DNA of 64,000 nucleotides from Archivesica marissinica (GCA_014843695.1 CM026386.1:88706746-88770745), one strand, 5' to 3'; shown: positions 36,929-49,655, counted from the stretch's first letter. Made by a program: numbers and translations. Notes: generated from the sequence alone by a model not told the origin.

Positions 36929-38084
36929 CTGAAAGATTGAAATTACAAAATTCAGTGGATTTCTGTTTCTTACATTTGACAGTTTTTGACATCAAGGTTA
37001 TCGCCAGACAGAGCTTATTTTTTCCAATACATTTATACAGCATAATGTCACTATGGCGTGTATTTACGGTTATCACAAACTTGAGATGAAATCCCTGGTT
37101 TACCCTCTACACTGAACCGAATTTCTAAACATCCACCTAATAAATTGTAAGTTTAGGGTAACGGGTCTGTGTATTAGTCCAAATATTGGTAGTCTTTGTT
37201 ATCCACCATACTCTATCAATGTACACTAAGAAAACACCAATTTATTGTCATGGCTGACCAAGCGGAACGGAAGGTTGGAATCCTAAGTTTTGGCATGAGG
37301 ACCACGTGCACGGCATGGTGAGTGCTCAATTTGATTGCAATTTATTCTATGTGCGACCCATAACCTAAAAAACAGAAAATATGGCGAGAATGACCATTGA
37401 GGAAAGCAGGCGAGTCGTCGGTATGCGATACAGGCACTTCTATCAGACAGGTATGTTCAGTGTTGTAATTAAATTCGATATTTCAAGTACATTTTGTAAT
37501 GAATCATACAATGTCATATTTTAATATCATTCTAAATCATTTCCATCATGTTTCCAGGTTGCACGACTTTTCAACAGACGGCATTCTACTATGGTCTTTA
37601 CTGATTACTGATTGTCTTCAACTGTTATACAACATCAGGTGGACGTTTAGAAATTCAGTTCAGTGTATTTTCATTAAAAAATTTAATTCGTACTGATATA
37701 CCAAATACCTAAAATAGAATATGCTGACCTCATTTGTTCATCAACAAATGATATTTCGAGACTTCTTTACGCACACTAAATAACAATTACACAGGTTTGC
37801 CATTCTTTATTAATACATTTGAAACGGATCAGTATCGTATAAATGTGTATTAACCATACATGTTTTATTGTTAAGTTTTAGCATCATTCAAATCTATCAA
37901 CTAGTTTGAACAGCACGATATATAGGATTTTGTATACTGTGGAATGGGCACATCCTTTTGCCTTTTTAAATATATTTTTTTAAACCTTTTTAACAAATGA
38001 CTTTGGGCAGACAGACCTATATAACTTGAAACTCATCCACCCTTTTCACCAGTACTGCCTTACTGCCTCTTTTATCAATCACCA
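36929..38084. other. Receptor intron; short transposase-like frame inside
   Basis: Apart from the frame at 37381 nothing was recognised. Confidence 0.35.
37381..37450 (+). pseudogene. Possible first-exon remnant of a Tc1-like transposase
   Basis: ATG opens MARMTIEESRRVVGM followed by RYRHFYQT, then a donor-like GTATGT at 37451. The pattern resembles the start of the helix-turn-helix region of Tc1/IS630-type transposases. At 23 codons and with no downstream part, this is weak evidence. Confidence 0.25.
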
Positions 38085-38236
38085 TGCATGGTGTATAGCA
38101 CGACACGAGACCTCGGCATAAATTCTCATCCGAAAGACTATGGAATGAGTAATTTTAGTATTGTATAGCATGGGAATCGAACCTCGTACCCCTGGATTAC
38201 AAGTCCAGTGTGTTAACAAATGGACCATTGGTCCGC
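38085..38236 (-). mobile_element. Diverged SINE with Thr(TGT)-like head
   Basis: On the minus strand the head GCGGACCAATGGTCCATTTG leads to anticodon arm CTGGA-CTTGTAA-TCCAG (anticodon TGT, Thr) and B box GGTTCGATTCC. The body keeps CGAGGTCTCGTGTCG and the GAAAGAC words of the common SINE. It is a sister subfamily or an old copy. Confidence 0.7.
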
Positions 38237-38769
38237 TAAAATGGACATACGATAACTGATAAGGCTATTTGCATGTGGAGTAAACGACTAACCAACAGAT
38301 GTAAGCGGCATAAACACCTGCCAATAATGTCAAATTGTTGACATGTTTATTGAAAGAATACTAGTAAACCAGAATTATGTTCACACCTGTGGTTCAGCGT
38401 GTGGATTATTGGTAAAATAATTAGTTTCTCGAAAATTGAAAGGAACAATTGGCGATGATTTGTTTGTTTGTTTGGATTTTACGCCTGCATCAGTACCATT
38501 TATACATATTGCCGGCAGGCAGTTTACCTAACAACAACAACACCTTTCCTGGGGCAAGCTCCAGTGGTTAACCAGTGCATCAACCTCCGTAAGAAACTGC
38601 CAACTTTTTGAATGAGTAATGAAATGTGTATTATGTCAGTGAAATGTTACTCGTACAAGATACTGTATATTCCCGGCCATAAGTCAATCCAGGCCTTAAG
38701 TCGAGCTTTTAATCTGGTTCCTTCAATAAGTTGAGGGTACTTTGTGGAATTATGACATTCGCTACGACA
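38237..38769. other. Unassigned intron DNA
   Basis: TACTGTATATTCCCGGCCAT at about 38661 looks like the end of a TA-flanked element, but no partner end was found. Confidence 0.35.
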
Positions 38770-39315
38770 ATGGTTTTTTCTTGCTTGCATAACATTATGA
38801 CTTACATGCACTTTGATTTATAGCCGTGGTCATACAACAGAAACTTCAAACAAATTTGTTTCGCTAACACCTGCACCCCCCCACCAGGGAACCCATTTAA
38901 TGCATCATAATGTCACGTGATAAATGTTCTAATTTCAATCCAATTCTAATTTTAGACCATACGCATGAATTGGCCTTCACTGTGGAAATTTACCAAATAC
39001 CTAGATATTTTTATGCAAGCTACAATGGGTTTGCCCTGAGTAATTGCTATTTTTAGATTTATTTTCATTTTAACTTCAGACATTTATAGATAAATACTTG
39101 TTGCTTACTGAAACACATTTTGACCGCTTTTCTGCCGTATGTAGCGAAAATGATGGATTTAAAACGGACACGTAGAAACACGTATTTATCAGGTGACTGG
39201 TATGGTCGTATATATCAGGTGCCCGATAACACGTATTTCTACGTAGAACACGTAGAAATACGTATATATCAGGTGCCCGATAACACGTAGAAATACGTAT
39301 ATATCAGGGTATGGG
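38770..39315 (-). mobile_element. piggyBac 5' end fragment
   Basis: Reads on the minus strand as CCCATACCCTGATATATACG, with repeated CACCTGATATATACGTATTT words and TGCACCCCCC. It matches 61313-61860 upstream of the intact transposase. The flank is TTAT, not TTAA, so the site has mutated or the copy is truncated. Confidence 0.8.
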
Positions 39316-39803
39316 ATAAAATACACATTCAAAGGTGCTTTACAAATAATATATATTACTGATATGAACACATAATAGAACATATAATAGTATCCCGTAC
39401 CATACATCAACATTTTATAATACCACAATTATTAATCTCAAATGACAATGAAAAGGTAATGTATATTCTATTATCATTTAGCTCAATAACAAGCATGGTG
39501 TTTTTTATGCTTTTTGTATTTATCAGTAACAATGAAAATAAGTAATGAATATTCTCACAGAAAATGAAATAAATTATGATAATAATGTATGCCAATTTTC
39601 TTACTTTTCGCAAAGCCAAACAGTAAAAAAGAAGCAGAGCTGTAAACAATCAAATTAATTAATCTGCATTTACAGCTGCTAGTTTTCATCAAATATATGC
39701 AATATTAAATGCAGGCTAAAAATATATGCAATATTAAATGCAGGCTAAAATCATTCTTGAGTATTTTTATGTATGTTTAAAAGGAATTTGTAAGATAATT
39801 TTT
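39316..39803. other. Unassigned intron DNA
   Basis: AT-rich; a two-copy direct repeat (ATATGCAATATTAAATGCAG) lies at about 39695-39747. No gene. Confidence 0.35.
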
Positions 39804-40082
39804 GACGGATCTGTAGTCCAGTGGTTAACACGCTGGACTGGTAATCCAGGGATCGCAGGTTCGATCCCCCGTCTGACCCTAATAAAATTAATAGTCTTTC
39901 AGATGGGACGTTAAACCGAGGTCTCGTGTCGGTGCTGTGCACATAAAAGAACCAGAGGAGACTCTGGAATGGGTCTCTCTCTCTGTATCATTGCACTATC
40001 CTCCAAAAATCTAAAATTACTAATCTCTTCAGGAGGCGTCGCTCATATGGGCAACCAGTAGCGACGATAAATAAACGTAAAA
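39804..40082 (+). mobile_element. tRNA-Thr-derived SINE, best-preserved copy
   Basis: Complete head with A box TAGTCCAGTGGTTAAC, anticodon loop CTGGTAA, B box GGTTCGATCC and acceptor stem pairing GACGG/CCGTC. The body and the tail GATAAATAAACGTAAAAC follow. It is the closest to the family consensus in this window. Confidence 0.92.
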
Positions 40083-40858
40083 CACACAAAAACTTTTTAA
40101 CATCCAAATCTGGCCCAGTTTTGTGTACACGGTACTACTCTTCAATTGCTCATAACTCAACGACGAGCACGGTGACTAACTAGTTTTAATATATTTTCAT
40201 ATATGGAATGTCTAATCTAAATATACACAAAGTTTAAAAATATTTTGACAATTTAAAATTATTGTGCTATACACCTTTAATTAACATGTCAGTTATTCAT
40301 ATGGAAAGAAAATGAACAAGAAAGATGTCAGTCAACATTGTATGACATTTGCTCCAGAAAAGATCTTGGACAAAATGAACACTTTTTTGGATTTTAAAAC
40401 ATGTTGTTTTGATAAAAAATACTTTGGATTGCGGAATATTATCTCAATTAATAGCTTTCCCAAATAAAATTGTTTAGGCCTACCTCTGACATGACATGAC
40501 AAAATCACTGCAATATCACGAAAGACTACTGGTCTCAAACAATTGTCCAAGATCATGAGTGAATTTGTTGTTGTTTGCAATAAATACAATATGTAGGTGT
40601 AAATAATAAGCACTTGTTTGCAACAAACATAATTACAGTGTGCTGTATATGGGGTTTACATGCACTATCAAAGGTGATTATTACGCTAGCGCGTAAGGCA
40701 TTCCACAGGGGAAATTATACTTCACAGTACTGTACAGCAGCGAAGGCATCACCCAGTAACATGCCATATATAAGATCCACATCAAATGATTACACCTTGC
40801 ATCTAATTCATCTGTCAATCATAGAAATTGCTCGTGAACAAATTAATAGGTGGATATA
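40083..40858. other. Unassigned intron DNA
   Basis: No gene or element ends were recognised. A 97-codon plus-strand frame starting 40614 has no domain. Confidence 0.35.
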
Positions 40859-41565
40859 CAGTCAAACTTTGTTGCCTCAAACTCGACGGGTCCGTGAATA
40901 CCGGTAATGGTTCGAGTCATGGAAGATTCGAGTCAAGTATAGTTGTGTGGGCTGACCCATAATATTGACAAATTAAATTGTGTATTGGTAGCTTACTGTT
41001 ATATACTGGTTTATGCAATACACCCAATATATCCTTCTCTCGTGGTTTGATATAAATGCATGTTAATAATATAGACAACATTTTTAAGTTTTGATATTTA
41101 TATACATGTTATGAATTTCAGTGACAAGTGGTTTAAATCTACATATACTGCGGTAATGTTATGCATTTCATCTCATAACATGGAATTTAAATGCCTTGTC
41201 TACAGGCACAATCGTAACTGCTACAGTTTCGCAAATACAACTGTCACAACTTCAAAATTAAGATTACTAGACTGTATGTGTGATTCCTACGAATGTACTA
41301 TACCCTATAGACAGCAACCAGTAGGCTTTCTGGTTGTGTTTTGTGTCTTCGTATACATAGAAGTTCGAACAGTTGTTCAGAATCTTGTATATCGCTATCG
41401 ACCTATCTGGTTCGAGAGTTCCAGTCATCCGTGTTCGAATCATCGAAGGTAGAACAATATGCATTATATAAAGATTATCGCCGGGACCAGACGACATGTT
41501 CGTCTTTTGTTCGAGCCAACGGTGGTGTTTTAGTTACCCGAATTCAAGGCAACGAAGTTCGACTG
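40859..41565. mobile_element. 707-bp pogo/Tigger-like non-autonomous element
   Basis: The left end CAGTCAAACTTTGTTGCCTC and the right end (reverse complement CAGTCGAACTTCGTTGCCTT) form a TIR of at least 27 bp. TA flanks both sides (40857-40858, 41566-41567). Internal GTTCGAG words echo the ends. No transposase is encoded. Confidence 0.82.
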
Positions 41566-41567
41566 TA

Positions 41568-42545
41568 GTAATATCATCCAGTCCGAGATTGATTGACAGC
41601 TCAAGGTTGCTGGGTAATCTTTCATTGTCGCAAGTTGTGAGCAATACCACAGGAATTCGGCGCATATAAATTTTAAGTATAGGAATAGTATTTCCCGTTG
41701 TTCACCATGTATATAAATATATATAAACAATCGCGTGAAATATCTCTCCGACATATAGATGCAGGTTTCTACATCGTCCATTTATACCAATTCATATTTT
41801 CCGAAAATCTATATACATGTATAACGACCAGCACTGCTGTAGTTCTATCCTCGAAGGCTGGATGTCATGTACACATGTACGCCATCTATTTGCAGAGACA
41901 ACAAATTGTAATATTTTACGATATTTGACGCACCGAATAACAATACTAGTAATCATGACAATTCAAAGAATTCTTGTCTATAGAATGATGCGGCGATACC
42001 TTTTGATCACGGCATATATCAAACAGCACAAGGACTACACTTGCAACAACAATATATTATTATGCTTTGTTGATAATTTCCCAAGTATGTGCGACATTTC
42101 TAAGTCAGAAGTGTCATGGGATGCTTTTTACGCAGTCAAAATGACATACACGGAAAATACGGACTGACAGTTCTATGTGCAGGTATGATGCAATGTGTCG
42201 TTGTCCGATTGTAGACTATACACACATGTACAGTACTTAATATTGTGCATAGTAAATGAGGAATCGGTTCAGAATCTTACTGCTGGCGTTATGCAATGGT
42301 TAGTAACAACTGTTTAGTTTCAGTTAGGGATGGAAATGTACATCGTATTCGAACATCAAAATAGCATGTTCAGAGGTGTGAACACTTGCCGATGAAAAAA
42401 GCCACATGTGATGACACGTTTGCTCAATCAAATACATGTGTGACTAATTACGTATGGAGTACGGCATGCTAATTGATGGACACACTATTAAATTTGAGTG
42501 CAACCAATGGTTGAGCTAATAAAACTTATATTTCACTGTACTTAC
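41568..42545. other. Unassigned intron DNA
   Basis: TTAGGGATGGAAATGTACAT at about 42325 is hAT-end-like, but no partner was found. Frames of 76-116 codons here have no recognisable domains. Confidence 0.35.
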
Positions 42546-42670
42546 CTTAAAATATTGCCAAGTAAAAGTGATACTTCCAGGTGGATAGACACATCCTGTA
42601 GCTACTGTGAGGTTTGTACCAACTGAATCAGTTGTGCTGGTGATTGTTGTACTGGCACTATCTGCCAGAA
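42546..42670 (-). CDS. Receptor exon: first half of an Ig-like domain
   Basis: This 125-bp exon is bounded by TTGTTTTCTAG and GTAAGTACAG, phase 1 in and phase 0 out. It encodes LADSASTTITSTTDSVGTNL, TVATGCVYPP and GSITFTWQYFK. The Cys of TGC (strand B) and the Trp of FTW (strand C) have Ig-like spacing. The domain is completed by the phase-0 exon at 36928, 5.6 kb downstream. An Ig domain split by an intron contrasts with the single-exon Ig domain at 56389. A longer read-through frame to 42785 runs into intron. Confidence 0.72.
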
Positions 42671-42748
42671 CTAGAAAACAAGAAGGACACAATACATCTA
42701 AGCACAAAGTAATAAAAGTAGAAACAAGAAGACAATTCAAATGGTTAA

Positions 42749-42988
42749 CCCATTTCATTCTGGATATATTTAAAGGCTTTTGCAAACAACATAGATCCAG
42801 ATCAGCCGCAGCGTGACGCTGCGTGCTGATCAGGATCTATGTTGTTTGCTGCATAGCCAAGTGTCTTAGCAAGATCATCTGAATAGCAAACAGCATAGAG
42901 CCTGATCGGAAGGAACGTTCCGTGGCGGTTAATCTGGCTCTTATGTTCTTTGCAAATACCGTTTGAACGGTATCCAGAATGAAATGGG
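42749..42988. mobile_element. 240-bp piggyBac-type MITE with long internal hairpin
   Basis: CCCATTTCATTCTGGATA and TATCCAGAATGAAATGGG are perfect inverted ends, flanked by TTAA on both sides (42745-42748, 42989-42992). Inside, 42782-42849 is an almost perfect hairpin centred on GCAGCG-TGA-CGCTGC. It sits in the receptor intron about 80 bp from the acceptor of the exon at 42670. Confidence 0.88.
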
Positions 42989-42992
42989 TTAA

Positions 42993-43815
42993 GAGTCATC
43001 CCACCCTTTGCCTTGATTTAGTATCTGTATATTGTATTGATCAGGTCATACTTTCCGAAGAGTTTTCCGAATTACATCAATATTCATTGGCTCATTGTCC
43101 ACAATTCAATGCATGCGTTATTCTTTTTGCTGTAAAAACAATATTCTATCCAATAACACAGGAAATCAGTTGATTTAGGTTTACTTTTTAACAATTTGAA
43201 TAAATTTTCAGTATGTAGATAGTTTTATTTTTTCATAATATTGATGTATCTGCAGAATTGACCAGTGGACACCTGTCATTCAAACTAATCAATAATCCAA
43301 TCAGCTGTCGACATTTCACACACGCAATTTGCAGAAGGATCAAATAATGCAGTGATTAATCGATTATGGATTTTGAAACCGATGCACATCACTATTAAAA
43401 ACAGCCTCCAACCAAAATTGGGAAACCCCAATTATGTCAAGCGAGTGATAATCAGAACCAGCGAGGTCAAAGTTAAATAATCATGAATCATTAATTTTAT
43501 CAAAATAATAACCAATAAAAATGCTTGATTCCCATAGATCCTGCATACTAATGAGGATAAACAGTAGCCTCATGCATGAATCTACCAGAAACAGATGTCA
43601 AAACATTGAAGCTTGTATATTGAAAATCATAATTAATCTAATCAAACATGGTATACATTTATCACTTAGCCCGTGGCATCTAATTACCACCAATTAAATT
43701 TTTTAAAGACATTTAGGATCCTTCTGAATTAGTTCGTTTGAGAACACCGACCAGTACTTCGATCTTATAATATTTACATTATCATATTGCTAATTCAAAT
43801 CAACATTATTTTATT
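42993..43815. other. Unassigned intron DNA
   Basis: AT-rich; presumably includes the 5' part of the decayed piggyBac copy, but no CCC end at TTAA was located. Confidence 0.35.
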
Positions 43816-45345
43816 ATGGCTAGCATTTTTGACAGTGATTTCGACGAGTCCGACTTTTCTGGGTTTTCTGGCTCTGATATTGACATAGACATCGATGCCG
43901 ACGTTACCGACAGGGCTGGTGATAGCTTCGACTAAGAACTGCCCGTGAGAACGGATGGATATCCAACTTTTCGCAGTTGAGGGTGCGTTACCAAAGATAA
44001 CTAGAGTGGGTTTTTTTACAAAGCTTGATAAACTTTTATTTGTTTGACCGAATAAACATATAAATATTGAAATAATAACGGAAACACATGTATTGTTCTT
44101 TTTATATAGATCGAAATTTACTTTCATAACTAGGTTTCAAAAAGACAAAAACACATGAAAACATAAATGCATCAATAAATGATTTGTCTTTACAATAAAT
44201 AAATAAATTATTATTTATTTTGTAAATAAATGTATTTATTGCAATTATAAATAAAGTCAAATAATAATTATCAATATTGAAAAGAAATAATTGTATTTTA
44301 TTTCAGTTTGATGATTTTGTTGAGCAGTCGGGGCCAAACCTGCCAGATGGGTGACAGGGAGCATTTGTCACCACTAGATTACTTCTGGTTACTAATTGCA
44401 ACCATCGTGCGCCACACGAACACCTATGCTGCTTGGAAGATGGCAAAGGAACCGTAGATGACAAGTGGGTCGAGACATCGGTAACGGAGATGAGGGCCTT
44501 CTTGGGGATCAACATCCTTATGGGAATCTGCCAGATGCTGACATATTTTGGTCGTCAAACAATCTGTTGGGGAATGTAGGTGTCCAGCATATTATGACTT
44601 GCAACAGATTTCAACAGATACTACAGTATTTTCACGTATCTGACCGATCTGAAGAACCCAGGCGTGGTGATGAGGGGTATGATCGTCTGTATAAGATTAG
44701 AAATATGATTGACCATGTTTCTGAGACGTTCCTGAGAGGCTTCACACTGTCCCAACAGGCTTCGGTCGATGAGGCAATGATAGCTTACACTGGGCGCTTG
44801 TCCCTCCGCCAGTATATGCCTACCAAGCCGGTGAAGAGAGGGGTGACGGTTTGGATGCTCTGCGATGCCAATTCAGCATACTTGTCGCACTTTGAAGTGT
44901 ATCTAGGAAGACAGAATAACCTGACTGAGCACGGACTTGGTTATAATGTATATGAAACTGACGGACCACGACAACTTCTTCACCAGTTTGACACTGATGG
45001 AACAACTATTGGCCAAGCGATTCTACACGTGCAGCACAGTTCACGCCAACAGGAAGGGCTTTCCGAAGGACTTGAAGAGGCCACGTGAAATTAAGAATAG
45101 GGATGAATTTCGCATTCTCCGGAAGCACAACACAAATGTAACTACCACCGTGTGGAAGGATAAACACCTGGTCCACCACTTATCAACACTCAGTGATCCC
45201 TGTGATATCAAGGATGCGCAACGTCGTGTTGGGGGCAAACGTCTTGAACTTACGCCAACCACACAGCGTTCATGCTTATAACAAGTTTATGGGTGGTGTG
45301 GACCTACACCAATATGCAAATCAGAACGCTCGTTTCAACGTAAAC
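43816..45345 (+). pseudogene. Decayed piggyBac transposase
   Basis: The start MASIFDSDFDESDFSGF parallels MADLFDSDSGDESDFSGF of the intact copy at 62275. The frame stops at 43933. An AT-rich block of about 340 bp (to about 44305, ending TTTATTTCAG) separates it from FDDFVEQSGPNLPDG. The main body (44465-45088) keeps TCNRFQQILQYFHVSDR, the first Asp in QASVDEAM and RQYMPTKPVKRG. Shifts then break it before the second Asp, and FMGGVDLH survives near 45290. Everything after the third catalytic Asp is lost. Paralogue, not a recent copy. Confidence 0.9.
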
Positions 45346-46445
45346 TGCGCCGCTTGAGAAATTTTCAAAACAAATTGAAAAATTCTACGAAATCTCTTTT
45401 TGACGTACATTTTTGCCGAATAAACCTACATGTTAGTGGAAACACATTTTATTGATAATGTTATTCACTGTTAAAACTCTCCCGTTGATGATTTTTTTTT
45501 GTTGCTGACAGAACCCGTGTCCTAGTATGGAAATGTGACCTGCTATGGCCAATGTCTGTGGCAATTGTTTGCAAAGTATACATGCATGCAGCTTAAAGTT
45601 TTGTTTTATTTGAAGAACAATATAAAGACTCGGGATAGGCGTTATATTTGGACAGATTTGTTCAAAATTGTTTCAGATAGGGCCATTTTACTGACCGATG
45701 CGAAATGTGACATCCCACAGAGTAGAATCCCTGTACTTAAATATATATATACTAGTACCCCCAAACATGCCGAATCCCTGTGCATGGGATAGTAGATAAA
45801 TGGAGCAAAGGGTTAAGTACAAAAGATGAGTCACACGCTATATCTGCAATGACTTAATTATACAACAACGTTTATTTAGCAAATAGACATAATACATGCC
45901 TTTGACTAATGACAAGGAGTGTAGCAAACATGTTTAACTCCCTGAAAACCTGTGTCCTGGAACAAATGTCTGTCGTCTTGCAAGCTATCCACTCTTCCAA
46001 CTGGATTAACCAATTAACTGGGCAGTCTGAAGAACCGACACCAACTAAAGTAATTGCAATGTCATAATAATCACTGATAAGATTAGACAAATTACAGGGC
46101 CCACTCGCATTTGAGAGTTGAATTCACTGTGGGCGAGTAGAGGTGGGCAAGTACTCGACCTGCCGGGCGAGTCTGTTGTGTTGTTGCAGCATAATCCATT
46201 TAAGAAACAACAAAATAGTAGCTGCAGTACAATTATGTAACAATAATAACAAACCTAGTCACTGGCGAATAACTTCGGTTGAATGTAACTTAAGAAGCTT
46301 TATTTTTGAATGAAATTTATTTTCGCAACTACTATCAGATTCAGCATAAATGGAAATTATTTTCGTCTAAAACGCTTACAAATTTCCTAATATTGCATTA
46401 ACCATGAAATCGAAAATAGACTATAAATAACTAATTTTTCCACGG
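45346..46445. other. Unassigned intron DNA; candidate hAT 5' terminus near 46095
   Basis: CAGGGCCCACTCGCATTTGA at 46095 and GGGCGAGT words follow. Comparable GGGCGAGT words and CACCCCTG occur at 51315-51403 on the far side of the hAT gene. The flanks show no duplication, so these are only candidate element ends. Confidence 0.35.
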
Positions 46446-47317
46446 ATGCGTCTCGAAAGCATGTCTTGTAAACAACGCGATATTAGATCTTTATTCGGGC
46501 AGGGTGGTGGTGACAGCGAGAAGAGGGAGGTGGAAAAAAGCACCACAGATAAGCGCAAATTGAAACAAAGGGAATATGACCAAAAGAAGCGAAAACGTTC
46601 AGTCAATAAATCGTGGCTGGATGAGTTTAGCTGGGTCTTGGAAAAGGACGACAAAATGTTTTGTTCGATTTGTACAAAATATCCGAATATTGCAGACACT
46701 AAATCGTCCTTGTATACTGGTGTTTCTAGTAACTTTAAAAAGGAAACTTTAAGATTCCATGCTAAAAGTGTGAAAAGTGTATAGAACACCAGAAGGTTTT
46801 AGACAAACCTGGCACCTCGTCCATCAAGAAATCGGCACTGCATTTTATGTTGCTCAAAGCCTTTTCTAAATTTGCTGGTCTATGTGAACTTCAAGAAAAG
46901 AATGGAGTAGTTTTAGGTCAAAACTATAAAAACAGACAAGCATGTACACATTTTGTAAAAAATGTAAGTACTACAATACTGAATGAGACAGCTGAAGGTG
47001 TAAGTAACGCAAGATTCGTAAGCGTATTGTCTGATGGAGCCACTGATAAATCAGTAACTGAATAAGAGATAGTGTATGTCAGATATGTGAACAATGCAGG
47101 CAAAGTGATTACAAAATTTGCTGATATTGTTGATCTTGAACATGGCCATGCACAGGGCGTAAGAGATGGTGTCCTTGGGGCACTAGAAACTGTTGGATTA
47201 CCCATTGAAAAGGTTTCAGAGAAACTCGTCGGAATTAACACCGATGGAGCCACGGTGCATATGGGTAAAAAGGGTGGTGCTGTGAAATTGATTATGGACG
47301 TTGTTAATGAACAGCTA

Positions 47318-48147
47318 CCGTATTTAGCTGTGTATAGTGCGCACATTTCTTACTGAAATCCTCATCCATTTTATCTACTGCGCATTATACACCAGTACAG
47401 ACATCAGGACATTTTTTTCCGGACCAAAATTTCGTGAAAAAACTGAAATTCGACCCGAACGGCCCACAGTCATTCTATAAGTTGTTACATTCGACAATCG
47501 TTATAAACTAGCTATTAAAACCAGTTGCCGATAGTCTATATAAATAAATCAAATGAATAAGACCACAAAATTAGCATATATTTCGTTTATTTTGGCAAAC
47601 TTTGATGAATTTAATTGAAAAGGTAAATGCATAAAAAAATGGCGATTTGATAACATCACGTGGTTTTATCGTATGTAATATTTCCCGTACTTTTCGCGTA
47701 CTTCGCCGTACAATGTACAATGCATTGCATAAAAAAAACTTTTTTGGCTGCAGTATTTCAATTGATTGTAGCGATAATTAATTTCGACAAACCTTTCACA
47801 ATGGGTCCCAGTTAATTAGGTAGGCTTCACGTGTTGAGAAGTTTGAGCATCTGCTGACATGTTTGAGAACGTGTTGAGATGTTTGAGAACGTGTTCGAGA
47901 AATTTGAGCAGGTGTGCCCGAGTGCGTTACCGTTACTCGATGAGGTATATCTCGAGTGATTAATATAAGTTGTAAAAATCACGGAGCACAATTTTTAGCG
48001 ATTCTTGAGAAATGTTAAATTTTGACTTGGAAAATTGCGTTTTTCACGTGCGCAGTATACATAGGAACTCAGTTTTTCCGCCGATTTTCGTGCCAGATCG
48101 TGGGTGCGCACTATACACGGTAGCGCACTATACACAGCTAAATACGG
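47318..48147. mobile_element. 830-bp TA-flanked TIR element nested in hAT gene
   Basis: CCGTATTTAGCTGTGTATAG opens it and CTATACACAGCTAAATACGG closes it. TA flanks both sides (47316-47317, 48148-48149). The inner repeats of GTGCGCACTATACACGG match the element at 32337-33816. It sits between VNEQL and the HCIAH motif of the hAT pseudogene, so it is the younger insertion. Confidence 0.88.
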
Positions 48148-49279
48148 TAGATTGATAATTGTGAGGACTATATGGTTGTGGTACATTGCATAGCACATAA
48201 TCTGGAGTTAGCTGTGTGTGATAGCAAAAAGGGATGTGCATAACTTGATAAATTTGAAGAGACATTGAAGGGAATATTCAAATTTTATTACTATTCGCCC
48301 AAGAAGAGACGTGAATTACCGGGTATATGATATCGCAGACTCTCTGGACAAAGAATTTAAAACATTATGGTGGTATTCAACAAATCAGATGGGTGGCCAG
48401 TCAGAAACGGGCATTGAAATCTCTACTTGATAACTATGAAGTTACATGTATACACTTGGGAGATATTGCCTCCAAGGAAGCCCGGGGGGATGATGCCGCA
48501 GGTGCTAAGGGGTATCTCAAGGAAATAAAATATTCATTATTATTGAACAAGATACATTGTTTATAATCAATGTTATTCTTAGTTTCCAATTCCAAGACCG
48601 TAAGTAAATTATAGAAAAGAAATAAAACATAATGATATTATTATATAAATTAATATGTTTAAATAATGTACATACCGGTAGGTAAATTCAATGAACATAT
48701 TTTGAAGAGTGGGGGTACCATGGGCTATTTTCAAACAAGTGCATTCATTGTTTGTTTTAATTGAAATCTTACTGTTTTGTTTCAGATTCCTTGTATTTCT
48801 ACATTTTATGATCGATTGGATTGGCCTGCTAGCATCTGTGTCGGAAGCTTTCCAGAAGTCAACATGTCTCCTGACAGAAGTCAACAGAGCAGTGGACTCG
48901 TTGAAAGATGATTTCCTTCACATGAAGACAAGAAGGGGAAGTCACTACGGGCATTTATACGAGTAAATGAAAAGGGGGGTGAATTTCGTGGGGTCACAAT
49001 AGACAGGGGTGGACAGAGAAGAGTTGTTGATTCAATGGAGTATGTTAACAGGGACATTGATGGATTGTTAGATGATACCGTATTTTTTCTGCAAGAGCAT
49101 TTTATGAAATATACTGGAGGAGAACCACATTCTTTTTTTAATGTGTTTGATTTTAAAAGCTGGCCTGACAAGGCTACACATGCTGACGAGTTTAGAACAT
49201 ATGGAGATCAGGAAATAGACAAATTGGTGGACTTCAAGTTTTGTGACGGACCTATGGATGTTTATGAGCTAAAAAGTTA

Positions 49280-49655
49280 AAGACGGATGATTTATAAAAC
49301 TGTAGTACTTAAGGGCTACAAAATGGTCCTAACCCTAATGACTTAGGAGATTTTCAGCAGTTTTCATCTAAAAGTTAGCCCATAAACCCTCCATGAGTGC
49401 CGGGACATACGGACAGACAGACGGCCAAAATCAATATGTCTCCCCATACATGTGGGAAACATAATGACTGACATGAATATTCGTAGTTACATATGTGCTT
49501 TTTGTAGTTACATATACGACTTTAGTTACATATAGCTCCATTTTGTTACATATGTACCCTGTCTGATAATCATCGAAATAGTTACATATATGGCCGTTTT
49601 GTTACATATATGCCACCTTAGTTACATTTAGGGACGAGTTACATATAGGGCCCCA
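49280..49655. other. Non-coding block inside the hAT pseudogene, GTTACATAT-rich
   Basis: GTTACATAT or close variants occur about nine times at irregular spacing from 49490 to 49640. The preceding GGACAGACAGACGG segment matches the repeat at 3467. It interrupts hAT coding sequence, so it is probably one or more insertions. Confidence 0.5.

Noticed and set aside
16594..40082. tRNA-Thr genes
   Set aside because: The tRNA-like parts are followed by a shared non-tRNA body and tail in every copy, so they are SINE heads.
43795..44127. 110-codon minus-strand frame
   Set aside because: Antisense shadow of the decayed piggyBac N-terminus.
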